Below, piece after piece: positions 27,120 through 38,258 of a stretch of DNA of 64,000 bases (position 1 is its first letter; every line of letters begins with the position of its first letter). A program made the position numbers and the translations under genes. The notes under the pieces were generated by a model. The model was not told the origin of the DNA, did no database searches, and saw only the letters and a program-made list of their open reading frames with translations. The DNA comes from Tomocerus qinae (taxonomy: Eukaryota; Arthropoda; Collembola; Entomobryomorpha; Tomoceridae): the NCBI GenBank assembly GCA_020055645.1, contig CM034549.1, positions 33,751,930 through 33,815,929 on the forward strand. Direction: 5' to 3'.

Positions 27120-29525
27120 AATGGGGATGTTGCTAAGCAACTAGCAAAAATTCTCATTGAGGGTAAATGCAATTCCGATTTTATGCGAAATTCGTACTTT
27201 TTTTAGGAGAATCCCTAAGGATCTGAGACCAATGGTCCTACACCCATACATTAAATGTAAAAAAGATTCGTCGAAACCTGTTCTATGAAGGACATATTGA
27301 AAATTTTACATTTTTGTCTTCTGCTTCAAGATATTAACGTTAAACCTTATATCTTGAAGTAGAAGACAAAAATGTCAAAAACTGTTGGATATGTCGGCTG
27401 TGTAATGTTTTTCAAAGAAGAAAGTTGTTTTCCGTTGCCTCAACACTCACATCCTCCCAAAGAACCAACCAGACTTTGGATATTACTTTCAGGCTTGACT
27501 TGTGTCGGGCCTGCAATTTCTTCTTTTGGATGCCCTGAGGGGTGACTAGGCGACCTAGGCGCCCAAAACTCACTTTTTTGGGGATCTCATCCCCCTGGTG
27601 ACATATATCATAATCATAGTGTCCATTCTTCCACAAAAGAATTTATAATTTTTTAAAGCCCAGGTTCATGGAAACGTCAATGATTATATTTGCCAGTAAC
27701 TTTTTAGGATATTTCCTATGGATCTGAGACCACAGGTCCTACGCCCATAGTATAAGTACTGTTAGCCGCCTTCAGCTATTGACTTTCTATCCCCAAGTTG
27801 CATAGCGATACTCATTCTGATTGGTTGATAATTTTTGAAATCCTGCAATCCGATTGGTTATTTCTATGACAAAAAATTCTTTAGGTTACCTAAATGGGGA
27901 CATATTTCCAAAATTTATGAAATTGTTGCAAAACTCAACCAAGTCATATTATGAATCATCTGAATGATCTATTTACCTACTAGTTTCCCTTTCAATGTAC
28001 ACATTTCTGAGAATTGAATCGAGCTATTTGGTGAACTATGACTCTGGTACAAGTAATTATCGTTACTACTTTATTCCATTTTATTACCAAATGAAGGTAG
28101 GCTGTTACTTCACAATGTATTTAATCTGTGAACGTATGATTAACTATTATAACTAACTAGATAAATTGCACTGTATTCTAGAAAATATTTTTACACAACA
28201 TTAATAAACTACTAATTGATCTCTATAAATATATGTAAGCAATCAAATTACACTGGTCCAGAAGCTGATGCTTCATCAGTATTTGCAACCTGACTGTACC
28301 CTATGACACTCAAGGGATTAACTTTTAATTTTCGTCGAATCCAAGTCAAAAGGACTCCTAGGCTAAACAAGACAGCTGAAATGAAAAAAGATGGATCTTA
28401 ATGATTTGTTAAGTCCCGAATACTGAACTCAGTAAAATACTATAAATTATTTTTAAAAAAACTTCAACTTACTTGGATAAAGGTCGGATTTCAAAAATAT
28501 CCAGAAAAAATTGAATCCTTATTTTCATCTGGTGGACACACTGCGGCGGACTGAAAATTTGCAAAAAGCAATAAGCTTCCCCTCAGTAGGAAGCTCAGCA
28601 CTACAATCGCCAGAATCCGATTCAGAAACAAAATAAAAACAGCCTGCTGTAACTTCACTTATTGTCCTTTGTTCACTTGTACCAGAGTCATAGTTAAATA
28701 ATTGCATAATATTGTGTATATAAATAGCTCTATTCACCATTCTCAGAAATGTGTACATTGAAAGGGAAACTAGTAAGTAAATAGATCATTCAGATGCTTC
28801 ATAATATGACTTGGTTGAATTTTGCAAAAATTTCATTAATTTTGGAAAAGTGTCCCCATTTAGGTAACCTATAGAATTTTTGTCATAGAAATAATCAATC
28901 AGATTGCAGGATTTCAAAAATTGTCAACCAATCAGAATGCGTATCGCTATGCAACTTGGGAATAGGAAGTCAATAGTTCAAGGCTGTATTGAGGGGGGCA
29001 TTGGGGGCAAATGCACCCCCCCCCCCGAAATCCAAGAAAAAGGGAAATTTTTTCTCAAAATACCAAATAATTTCAATATATATTCTCATATAATATCATT
29101 GCCCCCTCCGAAATCGACTTCTAAATGCGGTACTGCAATAGTTGAAAGCGGCTAACAGTATATTAAAACATATACTCTATTCTTCTGTAGCTATATTTAA
29201 AATTTTACATTTTGGTCTTTGACTTGAAGACTTGAAGATATAAAGTTTACAATGAATAATATCTAATAATACAAAAATATTCGGTTTCAAACGATGATAT
29301 CTTCAAGCCAAAGACAAAAATGTGAAAATTTCAATATATAACTACTTTAGAATAAGTTTCGAAGAATTTTAAAAAAATCGCTGTATGGGTGTAGGACCAG
29401 TGGTCTTATATCCTTAGGGAATTTCCAAAAAAAGTACGAATTTTCTTGATTCATATGTACCCTCAATGATAATCTTTGCTGGTTACTTAGCAACATCCCC
29501 ATTTGTAGAAAAACAATCTTTTGAA
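27120..29525. mobile_element. 2.4-kb foldback (long inverted repeat)
   Basis: The left arm (about 27120-28060) and right arm (about 28677-29520) are diverged reverse complements. Matched landmarks are AATGGGGATGTTGCTAAG with CTTAGCAACATCCCCATT, GTACTTTTTTT, CTACACCCATAC, ACTGTTAGCCGC with its complement, and the paired CTGATTGG blocks. The left arm has about 300 bp of extra sequence at 27380-27690. The right arm holds a later 157-bp hAT-like insertion. No transposase recognised, and the outer boundaries are approximate. Confidence 0.75.
28979..29135. mobile_element. hAT-like miniature element, copy 3, with empty site in the sister arm
   Basis: This 157-bp copy lacks the two TTTCGCGCTTCGCG blocks of copy 2 but keeps both ends. 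It is flanked by perfect 8-bp duplications CAATAGTT (28971-28978 and 29136-29143). The opposite foldback arm near 27770-27800 carries the uninterrupted version (reverse complement of AGTCAATAGCTGAAGGCGG). That shows directly where the element went in, and that it came after the foldback formed. Confidence 0.92.
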
Positions 29526-29532
29526 ACATCTC

Positions 29533-29553
29533 AACCTAACCTAACCTAACCTT
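29533..29553 (-). repeat. Interstitial TTAGG-type telomeric repeat
   Basis: About four CCTAA units in a row, immediately outside the foldback's right arm. TTAGG is the ancestral arthropod telomere repeat, so this is a weak taxonomic hint and may mark a repaired break. Confidence 0.7.
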
Positions 29554-29661
29554 AACAAAAAGACTTAATTCCAAACGGAGCCTATTTGTTACCCTCCAGG
29601 GTCCTGTAAGAATGTTTGGTAAAAAAATAAATAAACTCAATGTTAACCTGTTCGCTACCAA

Positions 29662-29886
29662 GGAATATAGAATATAATATTATAGAAAAGGAATGGCAGA
29701 TTATTCGATTTATTGGGGGTTCGGAACAAGTGAAAATGTGTGGAAAATTTACATGACTACAGCCGATCCCTAATTCCCCCCGCTTGGGGATCTCAATTTA
29801 AATACACACTCGCCAATGACGTCAATTGGCGAGCTTTCCCACCCACTTTTCATTTTTTCATTTTTCCATGGGGATCTGCCACGGGT
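29662..29886. mobile_element. 225-bp insertion nested in the piggyBac-like end
   Basis: Flanked by a perfect 13-bp duplication TGTTCGCTACCAA (29649-29661 and 29887-29899), so it inserted 3 bp inside the piggyBac-like terminal repeat. It has no terminal inverted repeats and no coding frame, and contains a hairpin CTCGCCAATGACGTCA...TTGGCGAG near 29808-29832. A related copy in the opposite orientation lies at 55740-55945. The long duplication favours a target-primed retroelement over a DNA transposon. Read on the minus strand, an AATAAA lies near the end, but there is no poly-A tail. Confidence 0.8.
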
Positions 29887-29899
29887 TGTTCGCTACCAA

Positions 29900-30090
29900 T
29901 GACGTGTCAATAACGTTTTCCAGTAACCAAATCTGGAGCCCAAATACGTGTCAAACACGTAACTTGGTACTGGTCTGTGTGGACCAAATACGTCTATAGA
30001 CGTAGTCCTAGTTACTGACTTACGAGCCAAAATACGTCTATACACGACATTTCATAGCTACTCACCTAGCCCGATGATGTGTTTGACACG
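29900..30090. repeat. Five palindromes at a 43-45-bp spacing
   Basis: Interrupted palindromes of the type ACGTGTCnnnACACGT and ACGTCTATAGACGT begin at about 29900, 29944, 29989, 30032 and 30076. Each sits in a related 44-bp unit starting with CCAAAT or CCAATG. Regular spacing near a transposon end suggests an array of protein-binding sites. Confidence 0.8.
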
Positions 30091-31621
30091 GAAAAATTTA
30101 AATTGCCATTTTTCCCAACATTATAAAGCTGTAGTGCTTTTTTCGAATTTTATTCTTGAAACGATTATCGACAAATTAACAAGACTGCATCACAATTTAG
30201 TTAGTAAAGGTTAGTATAAAATTAAATACAATTTCAATTATTATCCAATAGTGTGTTGAACTTTTGAGTACCAAGAGCCCAAGGTAGGCACATTCATATT
30301 GGTGATTAATTCTAGAAATATTATTCAAGTCGATTTGAATGAAATGGACATCCATGCATTATCATCAATAGTTAATTTTAGACTATTCTTATAGGAATAG
30401 CTTTTTAATAAGGCATATCTTGCTATGCAATGATAGGATTAATGTCAAGTCAAATTAAGTGCATAACTTTATCTAGTATCTTTATAACTTATTATTCTCA
30501 AAAGTTCAAATTCAGAATGTTTATAAAACAGTTTAAGCAATAAACTACGAATATGAATTATATTTCATGGTTATTTTTATTACTTTTGGTGAAAATGAGA
30601 CATGTTGCAGCTTTATTAAATTTTTTTTCAGTGCATCTGAATTTTAAATATTTAAATGTAGTCCTTTTAATAAATTATTAATTATTTTAATCGCTTAATT
30701 ATTTTGCAATGACTATATTTGGTGGAATTAAATTAATTATTGCAGTTTTGATGAAAGCGTTTGAAATCCGAAACCCAATTTGCCATTGAATTTTAGTTTT
30801 ATATGTACAAGAAAATATAGTCTTACAGTCCTCATAAATGTATGCATTTATATCCTTGCATTTCAAGATCAATTTTGTAAGAATAGTTTATGGATTATAA
30901 ATTATTGAACCGTCAATTTCTATTCAAAATAATGTGGGCAGGGGACATTGAGTCAAAATTTTAATTCGGGCTTGATTTTGCAAGCATCTCTGGAAAATAT
31001 GGGTCTGTTCTGAAATAAACTTATGGTTACTTGGGCTACAAATGTACTTTTACCCTCCTTTTGTGGTAGCGAACAGGTTAATAGATTGAGTTCACATACC
31101 AAATTCTGTTAGATATGTCGACCCAGGGGACAGAAGATGGCCGCGAAGGCATCTTCCTTGATATTGGCTTCTAATATTTAATCTAATCTAATATTATCTA
31201 AGAAGTGCAAATATTTGAAGCAAATAAATATCCGAAATATTATTATTGTAATAATATGTCTCTGTATAAGCCCTAAGCAGCATGTTATGCTACGAAGACA
31301 TGGAATAGAGATTACGCATAGGATTCCGCAATGTCCACTTTCATGCTGAACTTTATCAGTGGTAGTGGAATAATCTGACATGACATGATGCAGATGGGAC
31401 AAAGGAGCAGAGTTCAAGAGAGAGTTGTTTTTACCTTTCCATACACTCATCCCCACCATCTACTACACAAACAGTCGCATTTCAGTCATAGACATCAATT
31501 CAATCCTTGTTGTCTTACATTACACAAATAAAATTTTAATTATTAGTAGGTCACCGGTACTCATATTCAATTTCAAAAGATTTACTATAGGGCAAACTTT
31601 TAGAGCTGTAAAAATTATTAT

Positions 31622-32272
31622 TTAGGCACTAAAAGGCATTCTTTTAGGCATTAAAAGGCATCCTTTTAGGCATTAAAAGGCATTCTTTTAGGCAGTAAAA
31701 GGCATTCTTTTAGGCAGTAAAAGGCAGTCTTTTAGGCAGTAAAAGGCAGTCTTTTAGGCAGTAAAAGGCATTCTTTTAGGCAGTAAAAGGCAGTCTTTTA
31801 GGCAGTAAAAGGCATTCTTTTATGCAGTAAAAGGCATTCTTTTAGGCAGTAAAAGGCATTCTTTTAGGCAGTAAAAGGCATTCTTTTAGGCAGTAAAAGG
31901 CATTCTTTTAGGCAGTAAAAGGCATTCTTTTAGGCAGTAAAAGGCAGTCTTTTAGGCAGTAAAAGGCATTCTTTTAGGCAGTAAAAGGCATTCTTTTAGG
32001 CAGTAAAAGGCATTCTTTTAGGCAGTAAAAGGCATTCTTTTAGGCAGTAAAAGGCATTCTTTTAGGCAGTAAAAGGCATTCTTTAAGGCAGTAAAAGGCA
32101 TTCTTTAATGCAATAAAAGGCATTCTTTTAGGCAGTAAAACGCATTCTTTTAGGCAGTAAAAGGCATTCTTTTAAAGCAGTAAAAGTCAGTCCTTTAAGG
32201 CAGTAAAAGGCACTCCTTTAAAGCAGTAAAAGGCATTCCTTTAAGGCAGTAAAAGGCATTCTTTTAATGCAG
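31622..32272. repeat. 22-bp minisatellite, about 29 units
   Basis: Tandem 22-bp units with the core AAAAGGCATTCTTTTA, alternating GGCAGT and GGCATT variants. Each unit can fold as TAAAAG-gcatt-CTTTTA. The units are homogeneous in the middle and more diverged towards 32100-32272. Confidence 0.95.
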
Positions 32273-32631
32273 ACCAGACAATTTCAATGTCTAACAGGCT
32301 TACAACTAACAATGTCTCTGCTTTAGTATATATTTTTTCTAAAGCGTGCAGTTTATTTTACATTTTTTATTTTCCTGAGCTGATTCTTAGAGAAATTAGA
32401 ATTATAAGCTAGTTGGGAATCAATTCTAATAATTGGAGATTAAGCGAGGCCTGCCGTAGGCAGGCTGAAGGTTAATCGTAATTATGTTAATTATATGAGG
32501 AATTTCGAATCTTAAGGTATTACTAATAATTTTTACGAGTAGTAGGTTGTTTCCAGCCGCCGAGAGAGGTCATATATTCAAAGCTAAAATAAAATAAAAC
32601 ACAGAACACCTAGACACGTACCCTACCTTCA
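32273..32631. other. Spacer with GCCTGCC hairpin
   Basis: AT-rich spacer between the minisatellite and the DIRS-like remnant. It holds a GCCTGCCGTAGGCAGGC palindrome near 32449-32465, and the element's own end may lie here. No gene. Confidence 0.5.
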
Positions 32632-33054
32632 GTCAACCATTGATTCAAAGCCAATAATGCAGCATAAATCACAACATATGTCTGCATTTTCTAATAAGGT
32701 ACACAACCATCGACTTATGGTCTGCGCAGTTACTAGTTTTTAAGGTTTAGTAAATGAAATAATGAGCTGATCATCACTGCGAAGTGGCTAAGTTCTGCTA
32801 ATGTACTCTTTAAGGTACGCTACGACACAAAGTTTACTATTAAGTGGGTAGGAAGGTATTACAGTAAGAGGCTGACACTTTCCGATTTTAGATGTTTTAA
32901 GTAATTTGGATATTTTAATAACTACATTATCCTGCATTTCAATATTATTACGTGTAATGGCAGTAAAAGTCTGAACTCTATGTGCAGTCACTAGAGCTAA
33001 TAAACCAACCAATTTAATTGTTAGTGTTTTTAATGATATTTTCTCATTTTCCAA
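32632..33054 (-). pseudogene. DIRS-like tyrosine recombinase, broken
   Basis: Read on the minus strand, the sequence matches the tyrosine recombinase of DIRS-type retrotransposons: LTIKLVGLLALVTAHRVQTF, holding the first catalytic Arg in TAHR, then a KTS block, and later TAQTISRW. In intact elements this enzyme joins a circular DNA intermediate to the genome in place of a DDE integrase. Two in-frame stops interrupt it (at about 32788 and about 32745). The frame ends before the conserved HxxR and Tyr boxes, so the active site is lost. It lies directly downstream of the reverse transcriptase remnant, with RNase H missing between them. This is a non-functional relic. Confidence 0.8.
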
Positions 33055-33127
33055 AAAAATTATTTAATTGATTAAGCAAAATATTAGCATCCTCAGTAGC
33101 ATTATATTTTAGTAAAGGGGTGGTAAC

Positions 33128-33871
33128 CTAACCGTCAAATACATGGTCATGGATTTGGAAATAAAAATAAACCCTAAATACTTTACGGTTTGGGATGGAG
33201 TTAAATCTGATTTTTCATTATTAATTAACAATCCCAGCTGCTGATAAAAAAAGGAGTTTTAGTAGATTTGATTGGCAACTAGCATAACTAGTACCGAACA
33301 ACAAACTATCATCTAAATAAAAAGCAGATAGATTTCCTCTAGCTCTAAGATAACCTAAGACAGATCTTATTACTTTTGTAAAATCCATCGGTGCTATATT
33401 AAGTCCGAACGACAAACATGTGTATTGATAAATTTTTCCCAACCATTCAAACCTCAAATATTTCTAAGATTGGTTAGCTATAGGTATTAAATGGTATGCG
33501 TCTGCGTCCTTTTGATCAATTATGGCCATGAAACAATTTCTTTCTATTAAATGACAAACCGTTCGATAGTCTTCCATTTTAAAATGGGGGCAATCAATGT
33601 GTTCATTTAAACGTTTTAAATTAATTACTAACCGAGAGCCACCATCTGGTTTCGGAAGAAGAAAAATTGGGGACAAAAACTCATCTTTGCAATGCTTAAC
33701 TAATATTACTGCAAATATTTCCACTAACTTTTTAATTGCTACATTAATTTTTTCTGTCTCTAACTCATTAAACTCAATCCCCTTAGGCAGTGAACTTTGT
33801 TCAGGTTTAGTTTTAAACGGAATTAAATAACCAGAAATACAACTTAGCACCCAAGGATCACTTGTTATCAT
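33128..33871 (-). pseudogene. DIRS-like reverse transcriptase, broken
   Basis: Minus strand. The N-terminal part has LSPIFLLPKPDGGSRLVINL and HFKMED, typical of DIRS/Ngaro reverse transcriptases. The middle carries the catalytic YLDD box (FYLDDSLLFG), and the C-terminal part has SDLTPSQTVKYLGF, the palm-end motif of this group. An in-frame stop separates the first two blocks (about 33464). A frameshift in a T run near 33240 puts the last block in another frame. RNase H and any methylase domain are absent, so the element is deleted as well as mutated. Upstream on the same strand is the gag-like frame at 34018-34566. Assignment to DIRS rather than gypsy rests on these motifs plus the adjacent tyrosine recombinase. 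Confidence 0.85.
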
Positions 33872-34017
33872 CTTCCAATTAATAATATATGATAAATTCC
33901 CTGCATATTTACATTCGATTTACATTTCGACTGGTGATTCTGGACGCCCCCTCATTGCGGACGAAAGGACGTCCTCTGAAAGTTGAAATTGCCCTTCCGA
34001 AATTTGTTGAATGACTG

Positions 34018-34566
34018 TCAGATATATGAACGAAAAAATCTGCTGTCAGACCGACGATCTTTGAAGCTTGATTTTACAATATGAGAGGAAGACTTTGTTT
34101 GCTTCAGTGCCTCTGCCAAATTGTCGCCAAATAGATACTCTATGATCGGAACACCTAAAGAGCAAATCCCAACATATTCGTTTTGAATGCTTGGTCGTAT
34201 TTCTTGTCGTCGTTTGTTACTGACTTCTTTGTGACCCACAGCTAGAGCACTGGCACCTTCCAAAATTATTTCAACACATTTGGATGTTGTTGGCAAACTG
34301 CTTTTTTCAGCTAGAAGATCATTTATTGACGCAAATGCAATCAAGCCTTTTGCAATTGACTGCTGAATGTCTTGCAATTTCAGGTCACTAGCACGTGACT
34401 CAGAGGAAATTTGATTCCAAATTTTACTGTTTACTTTGGAAACACCAAGCAATTTACAATTTTCCGGCACTTTAAGGCTGTCTTTGATAGCCGTTATATT
34501 ATCCATACTTATTTGCTTTTGCATCAGTCGTTCAAATCTTTTCGCGACCACGGTTTTCACTACCAC
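34018..34566 (-). pseudogene. DIRS-like ORF1 (gag-like) C-terminal part
   Basis: A 182-codon minus-strand frame just upstream of the reverse transcriptase remnant. It resembles the C-terminal half of DIRS/PAT-type ORF1 proteins: CKLLGVSKVNSKIW, a central helical stretch rich in Ala, Leu and Ser, and VPIIEYLFGDNLAEALK near residue 140. ORF1 is thought to be the structural, nucleic-acid-binding protein of these elements; no zinc knuckle is visible. The usual frame length is greater, and no continuous start region is seen, so it is probably 5'-truncated. Family assignment is from recalled motif similarity and position. Confidence 0.6.
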
Positions 34567-35153
34567 TACTTAGTAGCATTGTGACATCATTTATCTTGTC
34601 ATCAGATGAATCTACAACATTTTGTAGTTTACCAAAGAAGAAAATGTGAAATGTTTTTTCAATTTATTATAATCCGTTCTTGTACTAAACTTTTTTGAAT
34701 TTGAACTTTTTTGTAGGACCAGTTGTCTCAAATCCTTTACTGTGCTAAAAAAAGTCACAACTTGGGGTTATGTCTCCAATTGTCTATGATCATTTGATCA
34801 ACTTAGCAATCAAGGAGCTTAGAGACGCGGTCTTGTTTGTCAGTTCTCAGACTGAATATGCCCATCTTATGATACAGATTCGACCAGATGATGTACGAAG
34901 AGCCGCACCCAGGGTGGTTTAGTGACCCTATTGCTTGGTAGTTAGTGTTGGCACTAAGAAGGTAAGGAAAGGGCGCATTTTGGCATTGAAATGAAAAATA
35001 CAAAATCTGAGACGAATGGACCACCATCTCAGAATTTTGCTGTTGTGCTTCGAATTAAACCAAACAATTTTATATTATTCAGTCTCATTGAAATTTTTCA
35101 CCTCTTTCGAATGGTTAGCGATAGCGATATCGATCATTGCGATAGCGTTCTGC
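34567..35153. other. Spacer, possibly DIRS-like 5' region
   Basis: A minus-strand frame at 34803-35027 is unrecognised. The area could contain the left end of the DIRS-like element, but no terminal repeat could be matched. Confidence 0.4.
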
Positions 35154-35403
35154 CCAATGTGATTCGAACGTAATAAGGTGATGTCAATAGCCAAGTTCAA
35201 CATCTTTCTGCAGCCAGTTTGAGGTGTGGGTGCATTCAATTAGTTTTTAGCTGGGAAAAAGCCCGTGGTCATGGATACAGCCACTGATCCCCCCTGGGCT
35301 TGCACCCAGTTTTCCTATTCAAACTGGCTACAGAAAGAGAGCAAAACATCCTATTGACTTCACCAGAAGTGGGAGGGACTGTCATAGGTTCGAATCACAT
35401 TGG
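35154..35403. mobile_element. 250-bp inverted-repeat element
   Basis: The ends are CCAATGTGATTCGAAC (35154) and its reverse complement ending at 35403. The arms stay complementary for much of the length (GGTGA(T/A)GTCAATAG, TTTCTG(C/T)AGCCAGTTTGA, GGGTGCA), so the element folds into one long hairpin. No coding capacity. No clear target duplication. Confidence 0.75.
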
Positions 35404-36713
35404 TTTTGCCATTTAAGGTTTTACTTCATACCTGCATAGGAACCACAAGGGACTATCAAAATGCATGTTAAAAAATGTTTTACATCGGCTTCTATTTCTC
35501 CCGGAGGATCAGTCCGATTTTTATGGGACCTAGATTTTTGGAACCGTGAACTATCCAGGAGCAAAAGTTACCATTCGGAATTTTGATATAGTTGCTTATA
35601 GGTACACTAAGTATGTGAGCAGGTAAATCGACCTAATGGGGACTTAGAACATTTAAAGGTAGAGATGCCCTGGCGCCATAATATTCCCCAGCCACCGACA
35701 GACAGACAGACTGCATGAGTAGAGACGCAAACGAGACTCCGCTACTTAATAAATGTAAAAGATTCTTTAACCCAGACCTACATAAGGTAATCTGCACATC
35801 TCTTCTTCTACACTACTCCTCGCTTAAAAATGTGTTTTTTGTTATAGTCTTTGGATATGAGTCAGTCAGATATTCCCGACAGTTTTGACTGCTTTGCCAG
35901 TTAGTTGTCTCGTTTCTTGGTTACGACATAATTATGACTTTCGGTGGGAGGGTGGCATTAAAATTCCCTGAGTGCGAGCGAGTAAACTGAATTCTTGAAT
36001 GTATGTCATCGGCAAGACATACTTCTATGCACAACAACAACTGCCCATATCTCCCTGCGTGTCTCAGCAGATAACTGTAGCTCGACAGGTATTTCTGCAA
36101 AGACTTTACAGGATCTCCATTGTTCAGCAGAGTTCAGACCGCTTCCTTTCATCGCGAACCATTTAAATTCGAAAACTCTATTTAACTATATTTATAAGTA
36201 TCTACAATTGAATAATCAAATTTGTGTAAATGGGAACAGAGAATTAATTAATAAACCCATTTTGGAACAAGAAAGATATCATTTTTAACCGTAAGCAAAT
36301 TAATAGCTCATGGTTGGTTGATGGAATAAATATTATTTGGTGCGGTCGTAGCTCTAATTTAGATGAGGAAGGTAAGTGATGATAAAAGTGGTAGAGGAAG
36401 GAGTAGAGATAGAGGCAGGCACTCACCGTTTTCCATTTATTTGCGACTAACGGCCCAACTCAAGTTCATCCATCCTTTTGAATGCCAACGTTACGTCAGG
36501 TAGGACGTGCATGTAGACATTGCATACCTTACTTGCCTGCCTGAGAATGAGGAGACGTAATACATAATCCCAGACACAATAGATGAAACAGTTAAACCAG
36601 AGTAGAATACATTCAGCACCATTCGGATATGTACTCATTTCATACTTATTCCTAACTACCTCCCTGGCTGCGACAACTCCATGGCCATGGGGTAATATTA
36701 TATTGATTCATTA
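35404..36713. other. Non-coding spacer
   Basis: No gene supported. Plus-strand 35995-36288 and minus-strand 36447-36638 are open but unrecognised. Confidence 0.5.
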
Positions 36714-37240
36714 AAGGCCACTTTAGACTCATTCTATTTCTATCGTTGTCATATCATATTATTAACAGTTTCGAGTGGTATTCCCAGCAACACTTTACAC
36801 TATTTTTTAGGTTGTCCTATTTGCATTGCATTCCTATCGTCTTCGTGTATCATTCAAACGTCAAATCAAAGGTATAAAGTGATAAAATTGACAAAATTAC
36901 GAAAGAAACAGAGGGTGGCACTCCAACTACAGTAGATCCGTAACTGTGGCAACTAAATAGAAAAGTCGTAATTTGAGTCCCTACTACAATACACAAAATG
37001 GCTTTCAAGGGAGTTTCAATTTTCTGAAAGTTGAACTTTGTTCAACTGAGGTTTTTCTTGACAACGATAGAATTAGAATATGAAAAGCATGAGTATAAAG
37101 TGTCCAAGAATTATATGAATATGAAAGTTATATGAATGTGATAACATCACTATAACGATAGTATCAATCGAAGTATAAACTCAAAAATCTGTATAGAAAT
37201 AGCATAACGATGGGAATAGGATGAGTCTAAAGTGGCCTTA
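36714..37240. mobile_element. Inverted-repeat element (AAGGCCACTTTAGACTCA ends)
   Basis: The left end AAAGGCCACTTTAGACTCA and right end TGAGTCTAAAGTGGCCTT are reverse complements for about 40 bp. CTATCGTT-type words recur below both ends. The junctions are TTAA-like (left ATTAAAGG, right CCTTAAG), but the exact target duplication could not be fixed. No transposase frame. Confidence 0.7.
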
Positions 37241-37660
37241 AGTAATTATAAATAGTAGTAACATATCCTTAAGGGTGACTTCCACCTCTGCCTGCAATGA
37301 GAACAGGTCACAGAGTCAACTTACAGCTTTGAGACAATTAATTACTATATTCTGAAAGTCGACATTTCTGTCTAGGGCACCTGGAGTACAGATTTTTGAA
37401 AAATAGATTGTAAATACACAAAAACTTTTTTGAAAATAAAAAACAGTAGAAATTTTCATTTACCCGTGAAATATAGCGCCTTTTTCCAATTTCTAATTTC
37501 AAATACTTCCAATTTCCCTAGTACTTTCTAATGGCTTTCGAATAAGGTGCTTCTCACAACTATATGTTACCCAAAATGCTTGTCTCATCGCAAGATTTTC
37601 TACTCAAATGCATTATATATAGAGTATACCTATCTATGTTATAAACTGGGAAGTAACTTG
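37241..37660. other. Non-coding spacer
   Basis: AT-rich, with no recognised feature. Confidence 0.5.
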
Positions 37661-37668
37661 AAGTCAGC

Positions 37669-37919
37669 CAGGGAACAAAAAAGGACCTTTTTTGCCTTTT
37701 ACCTTTTTTGCCTTTTTTATAAAAAAGGTAGGAGTAAGATTTTAAAAAAGCAGTCCTTTTTTGCCTTTTTACCTTTTTTTATGTAGCAGAGTGCCCCATT
37801 TACTTCACTTTACATGTAAATAAGGTAAAAAAGGTAAAAAGGTAAAAAGGACTGCTTTTTTAGAAAAAGTAGTACTTTTTACCTTTTTTGTAAAAAAGGA
37901 GTACCTTTTTAGTTCCCTG
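37669..37919. mobile_element. hAT-like miniature element (CAGGGAAC), copy 1
   Basis: A 251-bp element with CAGGGAAC and GTTCCCTG ends, flanked by perfect 8-bp duplications AAGTCAGC (37661-37668 and 37920-37927). The interior repeats AAAAAAGGTA/TACCTTTTTT and AAGCAGTCC words in both orientations. Ends and duplication length are diagnostic of hAT. Confidence 0.93.
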
Positions 37920-38116
37920 AAGTCAGCCTTATTTAGTTTTTATGAAATGAGAAAATTGCTTGGTGATGCAAGTGAAAATTGGCTAATTCATGGTTAAATT
38001 ATTGATATATTTTAGAAATAGGCAGGTAGGTTTGTTTTCTTTCTTTAACTTGAACTTGAACCCCAAATTCCGAAATAATTGTTAATTTAATCCTGATATC
38101 CTGTAAAAGGACACTA

Positions 38117-38227
38117 AAGGGAACAAAAAAGAACCTATTTTGTGTTTTCATAATAAAGGTAGGAATACGTTTTTAAAAAAGCAGTTTTTACATTTTGGAT
38201 GTATCAGTTTGCCCTATTTACTTCAAC

Positions 38228-38258
<31 letters not shown>

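Larger units (their letters stand above)
29643..31081. mobile_element. piggyBac-like non-autonomous element with TTAA ends
   Basis: The ends are TTAACCTGTTCGCTACCA (29643) and its exact reverse complement ending at 31081. The element proper is 29647-31077 between TTAA duplications, the hallmark of piggyBac. Next to the left end lies an array of five short palindromes (29900-30090). The rest is AT-rich and has no transposase frame. A separate 225-bp element sits inside the left end. Confidence 0.85.

Noticed and set aside
31622-32272. CRISPR array (also considered for 50485-50772 and 56151-57225)
   Set aside because: These are contiguous tandem repeats without unique spacers, in eukaryotic DNA with no cas-like gene.
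35154-35403. tRNA-derived SINE, because GGTTCGAATCAC resembles a B box
   Set aside because: The same motif is present at both ends as an inverted repeat, and no A box or tRNA fold is found.
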